Shown: in pieces, positions 36,885-50,189 of the stretch
How positions within the stretch are numbered: the first letter of the stretch is position 1
How the letters are laid out: every line of letters begins with the position of its first letter
Assembly: GCF_014898055.3 (NCBI RefSeq)
Contig: NW_023600993.1
Location: 13,432,714-13,496,713 of the forward strand
Direction of reading: 5' to 3'
Length of the DNA: 64,000 bases
From: Talpa occidentalis
Taxonomy: Eukaryota > Chordata > Mammalia > Eulipotyphla > Talpidae
The notes under the pieces: generated by a model
Databases searched by the model: none
What the model saw: the letters and a program-made list of their open reading frames with translations, nothing else
Told to the model about the DNA's origin: nothing
Program-made: the position numbers and the translations under genes

Positions 36885-39800
36885 TAAACCTTATTATTTT
36901 TTTTTTAAGAAAGGAAGGAAACAAAAAGAATAGAGGAGAGGAAGCAATCAGGATGCTCACACTATCTAGATATCATTGTTTGTGTCCCTAAACCAAAAGG
37001 CATTTTGGGTAGAAAATGGCATTAAATCTTCCAATAAAACCTTTTATGGTATCAATCTGTTATATCTCTTTGATAATAAAATCTCTCCTCCCTTGTTTAA
37101 TCAGAGGTCAATTTCTTTTGAATGAGTAAGTCCTAAATATATGCTGAAATTTTAGTTCAGTGCTATTTCAAATACTGTTTCTTATCTATATTTCAAATGC
37201 TAGAAAGTTCAGCTAAGAGAGCATGAGTAAGATGTTATCAATTAAGTAAATTAAGTAGTTGATCTCAAATTAATAGCTGACATTCTTGTCAGCGGGTCCT
37301 CTCATAAGTGGAATATATAATAGATACATTCAATTAGAACCTTTATGAGAAAATCTGGCAGGATTTCTCCAGATACTGGCTGGAAAGATGAGGGAAAGGG
37401 TGTATGTATTTCTAGGGTTATGAAAACAATTCCAATCATTCCTGACATCTTTCTGCCTTCTTCAAATTTTCCCACTTGGTGCTGTTCCCCAAAGACAGCT
37501 CGAACCATGTAAGCACCATACACCATTTACTTTAAGTAGAATACATTTGAAATACTCTCTATTTGTATTGCTGTTATTATAGAAAGATAGAGAGAAGTGA
37601 TGAATAAGGCACTTGTACTACAATAGGAACCTCAAGAAAAGGCCAGAAAGAATCAAATTACTAACAGCTCCAACTTCTAACAGGATGATGGTCCGACCTC
37701 GGGGCTGACAATTTTGTGAAACATCTTATTGCTCTCAACTTCATCAATTCATATCTCTTCAACACGTTTTCAGTAAACACTACAAGAGATAGTTAAATTT
37801 GAAGGGGCTGTCAAAAAAGCTAAGAATGGCAGAGTGTAGGAAAAAAAATTCTGAAACTGAACTCTTGATTTACTGAAGGCAACCATGCAGTAAAAAGAAA
37901 TCATAGTGGCAGTATCCCTAAAAATGCATGTGAGGGGGACAATTATTTTCCAATTTTCCTTTTCAGAAATCAAGTTTGTTAATGACGAGGAGTAATTCTT
38001 AGGTGCACCCAAGAACTGTGGGAGATACTGTAAGTTAATGTAAAGTGCCTCTGGACAGCAGTGTGCACAGCCTTCCTCAAGAAACTAGGTGGTTTCAATT
38101 AGCAAGATTGACTATATTCCTTATACGCTTAAAGAGTATTAAAAGCAAGAAGATGTCAATCAAAAAGAACCTGCCAAGGAAGCAGAGAAAAGTAGTCAAA
38201 GAGGAACATATGGACAGAGCCAGTCGGGGAGAGGCTGGGTTAGAGGTTAAAGGCCTGTGTGTTCTCTAGGACCACAGTATGTCTGTCCTTACTGTGAAGT
38301 AGGTGTGCCAGCCTTTCGTAGTTGGGTTCCAGTAAATATGTGCTCCCATCTCATCCATCAAACACCAAGCACTCCAACGAGCTCTGTGATTCTGAGTTTC
38401 CACAGAGTTCTACAACATATTGGTCAGATGCAGTTCAAGAACTTGGTTTTTCCCTCACTCCAAGGGATCTGATAATGATGTGGCCTCCTGCCTAATTCGT
38501 CCCCCAGGTAGTGGCGGGGTGCTCATGGGGGTCAGAGGATGCCAGGCTTGTAGCTGTTCTAGAGTTCAGTGCAGACTGAGAAAGGGACATATGGGCTCGA
38601 CACAGCAGCCTTCTGAGTTCAGTTTTGGGACTCTGAGAGATGGCAGGTTTTTGTGCAAAAATGTTGACAAAATCAGATTTCTCAGTTTGTGAGATTTAAG
38701 GTCACAAGCTTTACACTGTGATTTTAGCTTTGCCCTTAGACAGGGCCCTTTCTGTGAGCCTAAGAGGTAAAGAACCACAAACATTTTCGTTAAAAAAAAA
38801 ATCACCAACCCTGCATGTTCTTTTTCCCAGGCAGACAGCTCAACTGCATATTCCAATGTTTTATGTATAATAAAGTTGACAATAGCAGAACCGACAGACG
38901 CCCAAATAACTATCAATATATGATCTGGAGATAGTTGCCTATTCCTGCCTTAAGATGGACTGTCTTTTGTGTGAAAACTAAACATGTATGTACTGTGTTA
39001 AGCCAAGGAAACAGGGGGGTTATTTGTTATAGCAGTTGGTCAACCATCACTAACAAACCATAATAATAGACAGAAGGACTGCATTTTAATCTCAAGAAAA
39101 GTTGTCCAAGATGAATTTCTTCTTTCAGCTACTTAATTATCATTCATTCATATCCCTATATATTCTCTTTCTCTTTCCTCTGCAGTTCACACTATCATTC
39201 TTAACCCTTTGAACTAGGTCTTGCGCTACTTTTTGGTGTATGCTGAGGGTTTTAAATAATTGATACACTTAAATTATATCCTTAATATACTTAAATTTGT
39301 CAAGAACATCACAAACATTTCCAAATAACCAACTTTTTATTTTTCTTTCCATAGCATGAATTTCTTTGAAAAAAAATCCTATTAAAATGCCACTATTACC
39401 ATAGGAGACATATTGTTTCTTTTTCAAAAACATTTGTATGATATATTACTGACAGCTAACTTATCACCTCAATAGAGGTAAGCAATTTGGAGTATGTTCT
39501 TTCCCCCCACCCCAAAATAAATGATACTTGGCAACTCTTAAGTACATCAGCAGAAGGTTCTAGTGAACCTTTTCATGGCCCCTGACAACTCTCTGGAACT
39601 ACAAATACGCCATCATTTAAGATAAGATAGTCCATAAACACACTTAGCTGGGCCTATGGCAACGGCAATAAGGCACAAGGTCATGGACGCTAAGGAAGGG
39701 ACACCCACTGTCAACGTCATTGTATGTGGTAGACACCTCTTTCCTAAGGAATCCTGACATACACAGGCTGACACGTGAGCCACGTGAAGGCACCACTGTT

Positions 39801-40024
39801 AATCTGTACATAAAAAGTCAATCTTGTTCTTTCTTTCTTTTTTTTTTTTTTGGTAGAAAACTAATATACACGCAAGTTTCATTATTTTCTGTATTCCATT
39901 GGATTTCCTTCGTGGACTCATCATGTGTGCACACACTCCATTTGGGAAACCACTGGTGAAGAGCCAGGCTTCTGTTTTTAGAGGTTTGGCTTTCAGTTGT
40001 GTAGTAACTTATTCCTCAATCTAG

Positions 40025-40165
40025 CGTCTGCTTCTTAAAGCATTGTTCATAGCCCACCAGTTTTAGGATAGTTACAAATACAGATTTCTGGAGTCTACTG
40101 CAGAACTACTTGTCCGGGGGTCTGTATTTGTAATAAGCTTCATTAGTACCTCACAGTTTAGATCC
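40025..40165 (+). mobile_element. MER5A-like DNA transposon relic
   Basis: GTCTGCTTCTTAAAGCATTG, ATACAGATTTCTGGAGTCTA and TGTATTTGTAATAAGCTTCA follow MER5A in order. Non-coding. Confidence 0.55.
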
Positions 40166-40169
40166 ACTG

Positions 40170-40275
40170 CATTAGACTGCAAGGGTTATGAGGAGGGGAC
40201 TCTGTCTCCCTAGTTCATTATATCCCTAGAGCTGGCAAAGGAGACAATAAACACTTGCTTAACTAAATTGCAAAT
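40170..40275 (+). mobile_element. L2 3' end, sense
   Basis: TTAGACTGCAAGGGTTATGA, TATATCCCTAGAGCTGGCAA and ACAATAAACACTTGCTTAAC follow the sense L2 3' terminus. Confidence 0.65.
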
Positions 40276-40329
40276 ATGAGCAGCGTAATTTCTTCTCTGG
40301 CAAAGAACTTGAGGTTCTGGTTTGGGTAG

Positions 40330-40620
40330 TCACCATTCACTTCATTCATTCATTCAAAATTATAGGTTCTTGGGCAACAAAACATAAAACAAAATGAAAG
40401 TGTGACCTCCATGGAGTTGATATTGTCAAAATAATTAACAAATAATTATTATTATAGGTTATGGGAAAAATGGAGAACAGAGGAAGGGGACTTGGGGTAC
40501 TGAGGTGGGGGGGGCAGTAAGGGCAGTCTGAGGGAGTGATTAAGATAGGCCTCACTAGGAGGACTGGGTTGGAATGAAAACTTAAAAGGAGATGAGAGAA
40601 TCAGTCAAGTGGATAATCCT
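40330..40620 (-). mobile_element. L2 3' end, antisense
   Basis: Begins CTTCATTCATTCATTCAAAA and later has GGAGTGATTAAGATAGGCCT and CACTAGGAGGACTGGGTTGG, in the order of an antisense L2. It is opposite in orientation to the L2 piece just to its left. Confidence 0.6.
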
Positions 40621-41097
40621 TTGACTTGTCAAAAATCCGGCTCACCCATCATCATATGTTTCAACCAAGACTTTTGTGAGATTTTAGATGTGACTGTTAC
40701 AGCTCAGGCGCTCAGTAAATTCTGTCGAATGAATAGCGGCCACTCTGCACATGGTTGGTAATGAAAAAAAAAATTATCTGTTGAATTGAATTGAATTTTG
40801 CTAATAAAGTGGACCCAGAAAGGTTCTTTGCGATTACGTGATCCAGTTTCTTCAGTCTAAGTTTGGGACGAGGAGTGACGTGTTCCATAAACCCAGCAGG
40901 CTGTGATGCGTCTGACCTAGCCTGTTGCCGCTGGCATTGGGGAAGGGCTGGAGTTCTGGGCCCTGCCCTACAGGGCCTCTCATTTTGTTGTGCGGGAGAG
41001 GCACAACACAGTGGAGTGTGATGCTGATGTAAACAAAAGAAAAGTGACCAGGATTGCCACGTATAGAAGGTAGTCAAAACTGTTTTCTTTTAAAAAT

Positions 41098-41172
41098 TAT
41101 TTTAAATAAATTTTTATTCAGGGAACATTCTATTATAGTATTATATAAGTTTCAGGTGTGCATCATTAGCCA
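41098..41172 (-). mobile_element. Old L1 3'-UTR fragment, antisense
   Basis: AAATAAATTTTTATTCAGGG followed by TATAAGTTTCAGGTGTGCAT is the antisense form of an old L1 3' UTR. Only a short piece remains. Confidence 0.6.
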
Positions 41173-42732
41173 AAATTGTTTTTTAAAAGTTAAAGCAATG
41201 TATATATGATAGAAAGAGTTTAGTCAGTAACCTACTGGCTAGACCCGTGTGACAGCCCAGAGGTCTGAATAAGTGAGTGGGTGGGTTTTTCCAAGTTTGG
41301 AGCTCATTTAAGAAGAGAATCATATAGTCACATAGCTTGGAAACAAAGAAAAAAACCACCTTTTGTTTTGTCACAAACACAGATGATTCTCAAAGAATGG
41401 TAGTTTTCAGAGAAATGTTCCAGCTTTTTAGAGGACGGAAAAAAAAGACGAAGAAAATATAAGCATTCTTTCTGTAACAGAAAATCCCACGGGGAACATA
41501 CTAGAAAACCTGAATAGAACCTTTGACGGGAGTATCGTGAATGGCAAATAAATGGATATTGTGCATCGCCCTCAAAGAGTCGGCACATGTGGTTTTTAGG
41601 TTCATTGCTGTTCAGAGGAAAACAAGGACAACGGATCCCCGCAATGGAGCACTTCTAACACCCCAACTGAGGGAGGCTTGAATCCAGTGGCTACTTTTCA
41701 ATGCTGATATATCACATTTTACCAAAACCATCTGACACTTTTAAAAAGTTACACGTACAGTGGAGTTCTTTGAATTCAAAGAATAAAAACATATTACTGT
41801 ATAAGATCTGATTATTCAGACTTCGTATAATTTAAAACGGCACAATTTAATATAATTCCAAACAAAAGCCAAATCAGAATTGGCCAAGCATAAGAGCAAT
41901 GAACGCTATATTTTTATAGTATGTCTTTCTGTACAAGAATGACTACGAAATTAAACGGTCTTATTTCTAGCAATTTTCTCCTATAAACAATAACAGTCAC
42001 CGCTAAGAGGATTGCTTACACACTTACCAGAAATATTTTTTTTGAATATTCTAGTCTCCAAAACAAACGGTAGTTGTCAAATTCTTACCGCAGAATCTAA
42101 AATGTTAATCCATGTACTGTATTTCATTGGTAATAAGTCTTTGTGATAAGGTTAACACTTCAACACACAACACAAATAAGAAAGCACCGAAAAATGAAAA
42201 TTACTTTGCTTATGTTTCCGTATTAGAATTTTATTTGCTAAAGGGTAAAAACAGATTTGCAAAATTCACAGTTAACTTAAAACAATAGTTTTAAACCTTT
42301 TATTCCTAGCCCTTACTGCCTTTAGGAACGAGTGAACATCTGGTTATTTAAGGAACACAATATGTTCACATTTTCTATGACTTTTGTTTCTAATTGGGTT
42401 TTAAAATTTTTTTTTGAATTTGAACAACTAGTTAGAACAATGTTTTTTAATCACTTCATATTTTTCATACTGTCCTCCTTCTACCCCTCTACTTCATTTA
42501 GTGGATTGTTTTTGGAAATCTGCGCAGCAGTTCTAATATTGATAAAGAAAAGAAACTAACAATGAAGAGTGTGGTCCGAAGAGTTAACTAAAAAACTGTA
42601 TTGATGGTGAATGGAGTACAGGATGCTATAACCAGATTATCTGACATCTAGTATTTTCATACAGCATACATTTTTTAAACTGTCAAATACTTCTTAGACC
42701 ACTTATATTTGTGATGAGTTCATTTATTACAG

Positions 42733-42778
42733 ATGCAAATAAATGTGTAATGCAAATAGAATTTTTTGTAATGCAAAT
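42733..42778 (+). promoter_or_regulatory. Cluster of three octamer motifs (ATGCAAAT)
   Basis: The POU-factor octamer ATGCAAAT occurs at 42733-42740, 42750-42757 and 42771-42778. The last two come from the 21-bp tandem duplication. Whether any of them is bound is unknown; the sequence is AT-rich, which raises the chance of coincidence. Confidence 0.3.
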
Positions 42779-42788
42779 AGAATTTTTT
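42747..42788. repeat. Perfect 21-bp tandem duplication
   Basis: The unit starting GTAATGCAAATAGAA and ending TTTTTT is present twice with no spacer (42747-42767, 42768-42788). Confidence 0.96.
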
Positions 42789-42844
42789 ACGAGAAATATC
42801 GGTAGTTAGAATTCCAATTCTTTAAATACTAATGCAGTTACAGC

Positions 42845-43010
42845 TCTTGTGTAGAGAGGTGCTGGAAGACATGGGTTAACTTTCTACCTCTGCCATTCAC
42901 AAACTGTGTGAACGTGAATAAGTCTTGAAATTTCACCTTGATCCTCAGTTTGTCCATCAGGATTAGAGAGAACCTAGAATAGATGCTCCAGGTTGTTTGC
43001 AGTTCTGAAT
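42845..43010 (+). mobile_element. MIR copy
   Basis: ACCTCTGCCATTCACAAACT, GTGTGAACGTGAATAAGTCT and TGATCCTCAGTTTGTCCATC follow the central part of a MIR. Confidence 0.65.
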
Positions 43011-46000
43011 TTCTGACAATCTGAGTAGAGCATACTAACTAGATTCTTTGTTATGTCTTCCATACTCCATCATATTTGAAGGTGTTTTTAAATAATTCAG
43101 ACACAGTAAATTAAAGAACTAGATGCTCTTTAAGTTCAAGGTGTGGGTTATTTTACCAACTTGGTGAAAATGGCAGCAGACAAATATACATATGGCTATG
43201 GCTTCTGTGGAAGTGGATATGGGTTCTAGAAATAGTAAGTTCTACTGAGATTAACAGAAGAGGCTTAGCATTTGAGTCAGATTCAATTCTACCATTATTT
43301 TCTTCATATCACCCCACTGCAAAACACAAACCTAAATGGTGAAAAATGATTAGGATCATAAGAAGGAATACACGATAAGATAAATAAGCAAATAGCTAAA
43401 GTACAAGGTACTGTGATACTCAAATGGGAAAACATGTTCTATCTGCGCCTGAAATGGCTACCTGGAGAAGTGAGATGAATGCTGGGAACTCAAGGAGGGG
43501 ATGAATAGATACAAGGGACATGGGGTCACTCTAGCTAGCGTGGGGTCATAAGATTTGGGGCCTTGGGAAAGCCACATAACCTCCACGTTGAAAAAGAGTG
43601 AGGAAAGGTAATCTGCTCTGTCCCCCTCAAATCTAACTGTGAGGACTGAATGAAGAACATCAAGGTGTCTGTAGAGGAATATGATCCTGTTATTACAGTT
43701 TACAGGTCCACTGTTTCAGCCTGTTCCTATGAGAAATCTTTTCATGGTAAAACACAGATCTGAAATAAAATAATTAGAAATTAGAGCTCAGTGTCCAAAG
43801 TCTACTTGAAGAGTCTATTCTCAACTGAGCAATCTCCACGAGATCTAACAATAGCAGGAAAAAGTGTTTTACTGAAGACTAACATGAACTTGGATGTGTG
43901 TGTGGTGGTGGTGGGAAGAGGGCTTAAAGTTCCTGTTTATATTTATTTACGTCTGTCAATAGCACTCAGTACTACTGTCTTATGAAGCTGGCATACAGGC
44001 AAGGTACTCTGATGCTTCAAATCTCCTATTTCTACCAGTCCAATTCTTAGAGACATGTATGTCTGCTTACTTACTGTGATCTACTTGAATCACAGAATAC
44101 TTGTATATCATATTAAAGCATTATTTAAAGCACTGTGATATCTGGATTTTTGGAAGATGTGGGTGAGGTAACAACATCATCTTTTCCTCCCCTTTTTGTG
44201 CCCCCCTCAGTGTAAATGTCCTCCAATTGACTTTATAATAATTGACATTAATACTGAAATTCTGTTCTCTTGTGCATTTCTAGAATTTATATAAATTTGG
44301 TATATATTTTTTCACTCATATTTTGTAATACTGGATTGGATCTTGTTAGCTCATTAGAAGTCATATGGACTTCTTTATGGACAGGGGGTGTTCTGGTTGG
44401 GTGGGTCATTGGAGGCAAGTTAATTCAACCACACAAGAGAAGATGCAAACACTGCAAGCACATGTTTACCAAACTCACAAATATGGCTGGCAGCAGAGGC
44501 AAGATATGATGCAGTGCTCTGATTCCTAACTTAGGCTCCCTGTAGGACACTATACTGTGCAAACACAATGAGCACATGTTCCACGTGCCATTAGTTATCA
44601 CTGACATTTACTAAATAATGCTAATGGGTCAGCTACTATATACACTTAACTAAAACTATCACTGTGCTGGGTTAGTCATCTGAAAGCCCCTTAATACTAC
44701 AGAGCTTTCTTTCTTTTTCTTAATGATATTATCTTTCCATGAAGTTGTTCTGAAGACTTTTAAATATGACTTTCTCTTTCTAGCCTATTTCTTGCATCTC
44801 CATATAAAGGAAGCATAAGGTCCCACATTTTGAACCATTATCTGAATCATATTTTTATACTTCATAAGGCCCTGAAAATAAAAGTGGGAATTCCTTTTTT
44901 CAGATACGTTATATTTTTTTCCTCTTAGACTTCAGGGCATATATGTTTTTAATGCTTGTAGAACTGGCTTCACTATACTCTTACATTATATATACTATAT
45001 GATTGAGATAAAAAATGGTATTAAAATCTCAGATTCCACTAATAGCACTGATGGATTTAGTATATAGGATTCTTCAACTAGAAGAGTGAATGATTCCTAG
45101 GAAGATCAACCATATTTAGTTAGGGAAAATTTATCAAGATCAGTAAGTTTAGAAGCATATTCATTTCCCTTCGATTAAATGTAACAAATCACACAAGTAG
45201 AAAATTCAAACTGCTTTTTTTGCAACTTTTCTCCACTAGGTACAACTCTAAGTAAATTGCTAAGGCTGAACTGATAGACCATATTGTAAGTTTGTAGGTC
45301 AAAACTCACCTTACTTATCAGCAACCTCAGTCTTTATTCTTTTTCTAGATATTTCATAGGCTTGGTTATTTTTACAAAAAAATTTATACAACTTACATAA
45401 ACAGCTAAAACAAAAGAATATGGAACTTTTGATTTTCATAGACTGTTGTGTTTCTGTATGCGGCAGATAAATGACAGATGATAGTTAATTTTTTAAATGA
45501 AACTGCATCATGCAAATGAAATGATATAAATTCTTATATTTATACAGAAAATGGATATAGGCACAAGGAAATAAATTCTTTTAAATAAATCAAAGAATAA
45601 ATAAAGGATGTACTCAATTGTGAAGTCAACGAGCAAGGAAAGGGCAGAAATCCTTTAGAATCAAAATATATGTTGAACTTGGAGGCCCAAGTCGATCAGA
45701 CAGAGCTTTGGCAATGGAATCCACAGACAGACTGACTCAAAGACAGTTCGACAACTGCCAACACGGCGGTTGGGAGCTCGCCAAAGAGCCAAAGGCTGGG
45801 ATTACCACCCCGTGCCTGGCACACTCATACTCGTGTTTGAAGCTTTCTCTCTTAAATTTCATCCAATATTTTTGTTTGGCTCAAAAGCATCAAGGATTCA
45901 CAGATTTTTTTAGATCATTAAATGTTCTTATTTTCAAGAAATATAACATTAGTTGTAAAAGAGCACACTTTTTCTCTGAAGTGTAAAGAAAATTTTGGTG

Positions 46001-46514
46001 AATTGCTTTAAGTTCAAATAGAAAAACCAGCATTAGAGTATATTTAAATCTTTATTTTATTAGGTTACTCTTCACTATAACATAAGAAACATATTCATAA
46101 TATCAAATAATTTAGTATTGCATTGTATCATAAGCTCTTATAAAACTGGAACTTTTCATGGTTCCGAAGTCTTGGTCTTCATATGGCTCCCAAAACTCTA
46201 CTTGGTTAAGTCGGCCACTTTGAGGAGTAGCGATGATAATGAAGTGTAGCTATAAGGATCAGTTGCTCAACTATTTCCCTGAGTTAAGAGGAAGGCAGGA
46301 GGACAGAAGTTGTGTGCCTCAGTTTCTCAAGACAGTGTCCACTTAATCTGCCTGCTGAATTGATAGCCAATGAGGTAACTGAGTTTTGGGCTACAATTCT
46401 AGGCAAATCGAGGTAATTCATATGCCATTAGACATTCCACATAAGGAACTCTTGGAGTCACACAGAGAAAACAAATTTTTAACCAACTGTGTATATCCTA
46501 ATCGGAAAGCTTAC

Positions 46515-46621
46515 CTTTGGATCTCGAAGGAAGAGAGCCTTAAGAATCAGTGAATGTACATCCCCAATGATTGGGTAATGCATCAGAAGGCCGAGACAGG
46601 TCTGATAGTTGCTAGAGATCA
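46515..46621 (-). CDS. TBC1D5: TBC1D5 exon, C-terminal TBC helices
   Basis: This 107-bp exon has a good acceptor (CTTTCTCTTATTTAG, just above 46621) and donor AAG/GTAAGC at 46514-46515. Its first two bases complete a Leu codon begun in the exon at 58195, and it ends on a complete codon. The 36 residues include ISSNYQTCLGLLMHYP, then IIGDVHSLILKALFL and RDPK. I recall Phe for the first Ile of PII in human; otherwise the match is essentially complete. It closes the TBC fold. A SINE begins about 510 bp upstream in transcript sense (47133-47329). The end phase is zero, so the exon after it must begin on a codon, which the exon at 24277-24362 does. Confidence 0.95.
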
Positions 46622-47132
46622 CTAAATAAGAGAAAGAAAAATAATTCAGAAGCAATATTGTTTAAAATATTTGCATTACCAGAGTAAAAAATAAAAATAC
46701 TTAGAATCAAAGAACATGAACCAGTAACCTAGCTGATTTGATAAAGGAAACAGGGAGAAGGGACTCTTACCAAATGGCCCTTGAATCAACACACTGTACT
46801 CTTAACTGCAATCCAATATACTAGCATGGATCTGCAGGGGGTGTTGGAAGGAAGAGCCTCACATATAGATATCTGTGTGTGCATTTGTAATATAAATAAA
46901 CTCTTAGAAGCCTGCATATTTATTGCCATTTATATGGTGGTGTTTAAATGTCTCAAGTTTTGCTGCTTAAAAATTAGTAACAAAAATCTTATGTGATAAA
47001 ACCAGTTTAAAATTTTCATAAAATAATATTTATCTTGATTATTATGTTGCATAACTTACATGTTATATTTATATGTATATGAATATTACATATTCAAAAT
47101 TAGAGAAAATAAATTTTCCCCAATTATTTTTT

Positions 47133-47329
47133 TAAAAAGATTTATTTATTTATACAGGAACTGGGGTACAGGTCAGAGGCATGGGAGGGTGAGAGGATTC
47201 ACCAGAGCAGAGTGGGGACCAGAACAGGCAGACGGCGCCATGTAGGTTTCTCCCTGGCTGGGTGGGAATTGAACCCGTGCTGCAGAGGCTTTGGACAGCT
47301 TCACAGCGTGGTACTCAACTGGGGAGGCC
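47133..47329 (-). mobile_element. tRNA-derived SINE with internal deletion
   Basis: Minus-strand copy, missing about 60 bp of the middle relative to the long type. Duplication CCCCAATTATTTTTT is at 47118-47132 and again from 47330. It lies about 510 bp upstream of the TBC1D5 exon at 46515-46621 in transcript sense. Confidence 0.9.
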
Positions 47330-47479
47330 CCCCAATTATTTTTTTTAAAGGTAACAAGAAATTGGGGGAGAGTATCTACATAGGATTCTTAGAGGGAGGA
47401 TGCCAAAATCTCTGTTTCATGGACTGCCTTTTAATTCCTTGTTTGAAATCAACCTAATTATGGGTGCCATTATTAAACA

Positions 47480-47875
47480 CATCTTTTCAGGCAGGTCCAT
47501 GTAAACCACTTCATTTCTAGGCAATCCATCTGCCACTGTTGTCACAGTTGGGCCATTCACGACACTTGTGTCTGTGAGCCACCCTGTCTGCACCGCAGCC
47601 TTTCTGATGGAGAAACTTTACAGCCCAACTTCCTGGGCTGTCATGGAATTGTTTCCACTCATCAGAGCAGTTAGCTGAAAAACATTCAATAGGAAAGTAC
47701 CTAATGCAAAAGCAACAATACAAATCACAAAATAAACAACTCTGTGATCAGAAATACCCTGGATTCTTAGAGTTGTGTTTTCTTCTGTTGGAAACTCTGT
47801 TTCTTGCTTTAGCTTTCCCACCCCCAACTTCTCAGGAACATTATGGGGAAAGAAGACAGGACTGGGCAAAATGAA
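47480..47875 (-). pseudogene. Possible frame-broken gene relic with one membrane segment
   Basis: On the minus strand a frame open from 47869 to 47618 includes a hydrophobic stretch (VVYFVICIVAFALGTFLL) that would span a membrane. Similar-length open frames continue in the other two frames to about 47480, one Cys-rich (HKCREWPNCDNSG) and one ending near NEVVYMDLPEK, as would be left by frameshifts. GC content is a little higher than around it. I do not recognise the protein. It could be a processed pseudogene, or chance. Confidence 0.22.
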
Positions 47876-48324
47876 TAATTATAATCTATGTGAGGAACCA
47901 CTTTATCATCTTCATTTCCATTGCTGATCTGACAGCTTGTAATTTCATACATCTGCTTTCATTTGTAAAGCACTCACTTACCCTACCCTTTCTATATCTG
48001 TTCATACTCTTCTTTCCTTATTTGTTCATTTTGTCATGTTCACATTCAGTTACCTGTTGTCCTTTTATCTCTAGAATTCTAAAAGCTAGGACACTGCGAA
48101 TAGTATAATTCTTGCATCTGCAGGATTTTTTTGAAAGTAAATAAAACCTAGATAATAAATTTATTTTGCAACTCAAAGGTTATTTTCCCAACTTCCAAAA
48201 TGATTATACATTAGTAACTGACCCAGGAAGAATTCGTGTATATTTGGTAAGAGAGGTAGGAAATGGTTTCCTCTTTTTGACTTCAAAAACATTACGTGAT
48301 TGCCTCATCCAATTCTATGATTAT

Positions 48325-48440
48325 TTGTTAATTCCTAATCCATGTCAGGCCCTATGTTAGGAGATGATATAAGAGAAACAAAACACAGCCCTTACCCTGA
48401 AGAAATCTAAGTACAGGATAGATGTGTAACCTGAACAGCT
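48325..48440 (-). mobile_element. L2 3' end, antisense
   Basis: ATGTCAGGCCCTATGTTAGG and CAGCCCTTACCCTGAAGAAA match antisense L2. Confidence 0.55.
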
Positions 48441-48479
48441 CTGACGCTATGCCCACTGGGATTCATTCGATATTCAAAT

Positions 48480-48720
48480 GAATATTGAATTCTGAGATCA
48501 ACACAACACCCATGCTAAGAAATTTACCTGCATTAACTGATTTAATTTCTGTGACCATATACTGTAGGGGTATAATTATTATCCCTGTTTTACAGATGAG
48601 AAAATAGGTAGTTGGAAAGGTTAAGTCACTTGTCCAAATCATACAGCAATTTGGTACAGAGCAAGACTTGACAACCGGAAGTCTAGTGGCAGGGTCTTGC
48701 GCTCCAATGCAGCTTTGTCT
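48480..48720 (+). mobile_element. MIR copy
   Basis: TTATTATCCCTGTTTTACAG, ATGAGAAAATAGGTAGTTGG and TTAAGTCACTTGTCCAAATC are clear MIR text. Confidence 0.75.
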
Positions 48721-49029
48721 TGTAAGGCCATTGTTTTGAAAGTCAAATGACATAATGGAGTTGAGGAGTCATTGTAAATAGTAAATTAGTATCATTACTC
48801 TTGTGCAGGAGTCTTAGCAGCTTGGAAGTTGTGCATAACCCAGTCTCTACAACTGCCTGACAGAGATAGGTATTTATTTGGAGGGACCGGAGCAACAATC
48901 CTATTTTATGACAACTTGACAGAATGTCTGAAGTTATCAGAGGTCATAAAATATATAGGCAGTCAACTAACATTAACAGTTTACTTGCAGAATGAATGAA
49001 GGAGCTAACATTCTTTCTCCCATTTTCCC

Positions 49030-49180
49030 ATCTATCTATCTAGTCATTGAGTGTAATAAACTTTCCCTGAGCATCTACTAAATCTGGGGTACACAGAGAC
49101 TGTGCTAGGCACCGGCACTAGGAATATAACAGCTAGCAAGTATAGCTCTGAAGGCTAGTGGAACATGACAGCCCAAAATA
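49030..49180 (-). mobile_element. L2 3' end, antisense
   Basis: CCTGAGCATCTACTAAATCT and CTGTGCTAGGCACCGGCACT are typical antisense L2 terminus text. Confidence 0.65.
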
Positions 49181-50189
49181 TACTGCTTTGCTATGTTGGT
49201 TCTTTTGAGTTGAATGTATCTGAAAAACAGCCAATGTAGGGAGAGACTTACTCTGAACTTCTCTTATCTAACAGAGATAAATCCTCTGAAAGGAATGCAA
49301 TTGTCATAAATACCCCCAACTTTGTCACAAACTATCAGACCTCCCATCTATTCATTCATCTTTCCTAAAAATCATTTTGTCTCCCCTAAGAGCCATCCCT
49401 CTCCCCCTTTTATATTAAGATGGTATTTAATCCTGAATTCATTTCTCTGAGAGTTGCTCATTTATTCCCTAAGTATCTCCCATGTGTACATGAGGGATAC
49501 ATGTTAATAAACTTGTTTATTTTTCTCTGTTAATTTGTCTTTTTGATAAAAAGTCCCAGTTGAAAACCTAAGATAGGTGGATCTAATATTTTATTCCCCT
49601 TTAGCTCCCTGCCTTCAGAAAAATGCCATCATCTAGAAGCAATAGAAATTTGTGCTTTTAGAGTATTTTTCATTTACAACCACAGAACCTAAGTATTAAG
49701 TTCTTTTGAGTAACTTTGACAAATTTAGAGGAAGTAAAAGAGGACCATATAAGCTGTTTTAAAAAACAAAACAGTAAGGATGTGACAGAATAAGAATTTA
49801 GATTAGACCTTTTCAGTAATAATAAACAGCTAATAGTGCTTACTTTGTGGGCAGGGCTTCTGGGAAGGAGGCACAGATACCAGGTAGTATGTTTCCTGCT
49901 CACTTCCTGCTCAACCTAACTACTTCCAAATGATGCAGAGCTGACTTCTCTGTCTCTACGTTTCAATGGCCCACAACTGTTCTGGAATGGTTTGAGGGAG
50001 CTGGCTTAGTTTTCCTCAGTCGTAGCACGAAACAGTGAAATCAGTAAAGATAAGCAGAGGATAGAGTGTTTAGATGTGGGTCAATAACTCATGCGTAAGT
50101 CCGAGATGGCTGAAGCACAGAAGGCATTTAAGAAATGGGACAGGATCCCTCCCTGCCTTTTTGTTAGACTTTGTATGTTCCTTTGTTTA

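Larger units (their letters stand above)
24363..46514 (-). other. TBC1D5: TBC1D5 intron between the 86-bp and 107-bp exons
   Basis: A 22.2-kb intron. It holds a hAT-like DNA-transposon relic (26512-26825), MIRs (28700, 42845), three SINEs (33230, 34614, 36617), an old antisense L1 (33770-35070), MER5A-like and L2 pieces around 35725-40620, a short L1 3' relic (41098) and an octamer-motif cluster (42733-42788). From 24400 to 26500, 26830 to 28690, 28890 to 33220, 36890 to 40020 and 43010 to 46500 I see essentially unique intron sequence and no convincing exon, except the weak candidate at 32187-32327. Confidence 0.85.

Noticed and set aside
45708..45986. 92-codon plus-strand frame beginning MAMESTDRLTQRQ
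   Set aside because: No recognisable domain, no splice context or promoter, and it turns into AT-rich intron text halfway.
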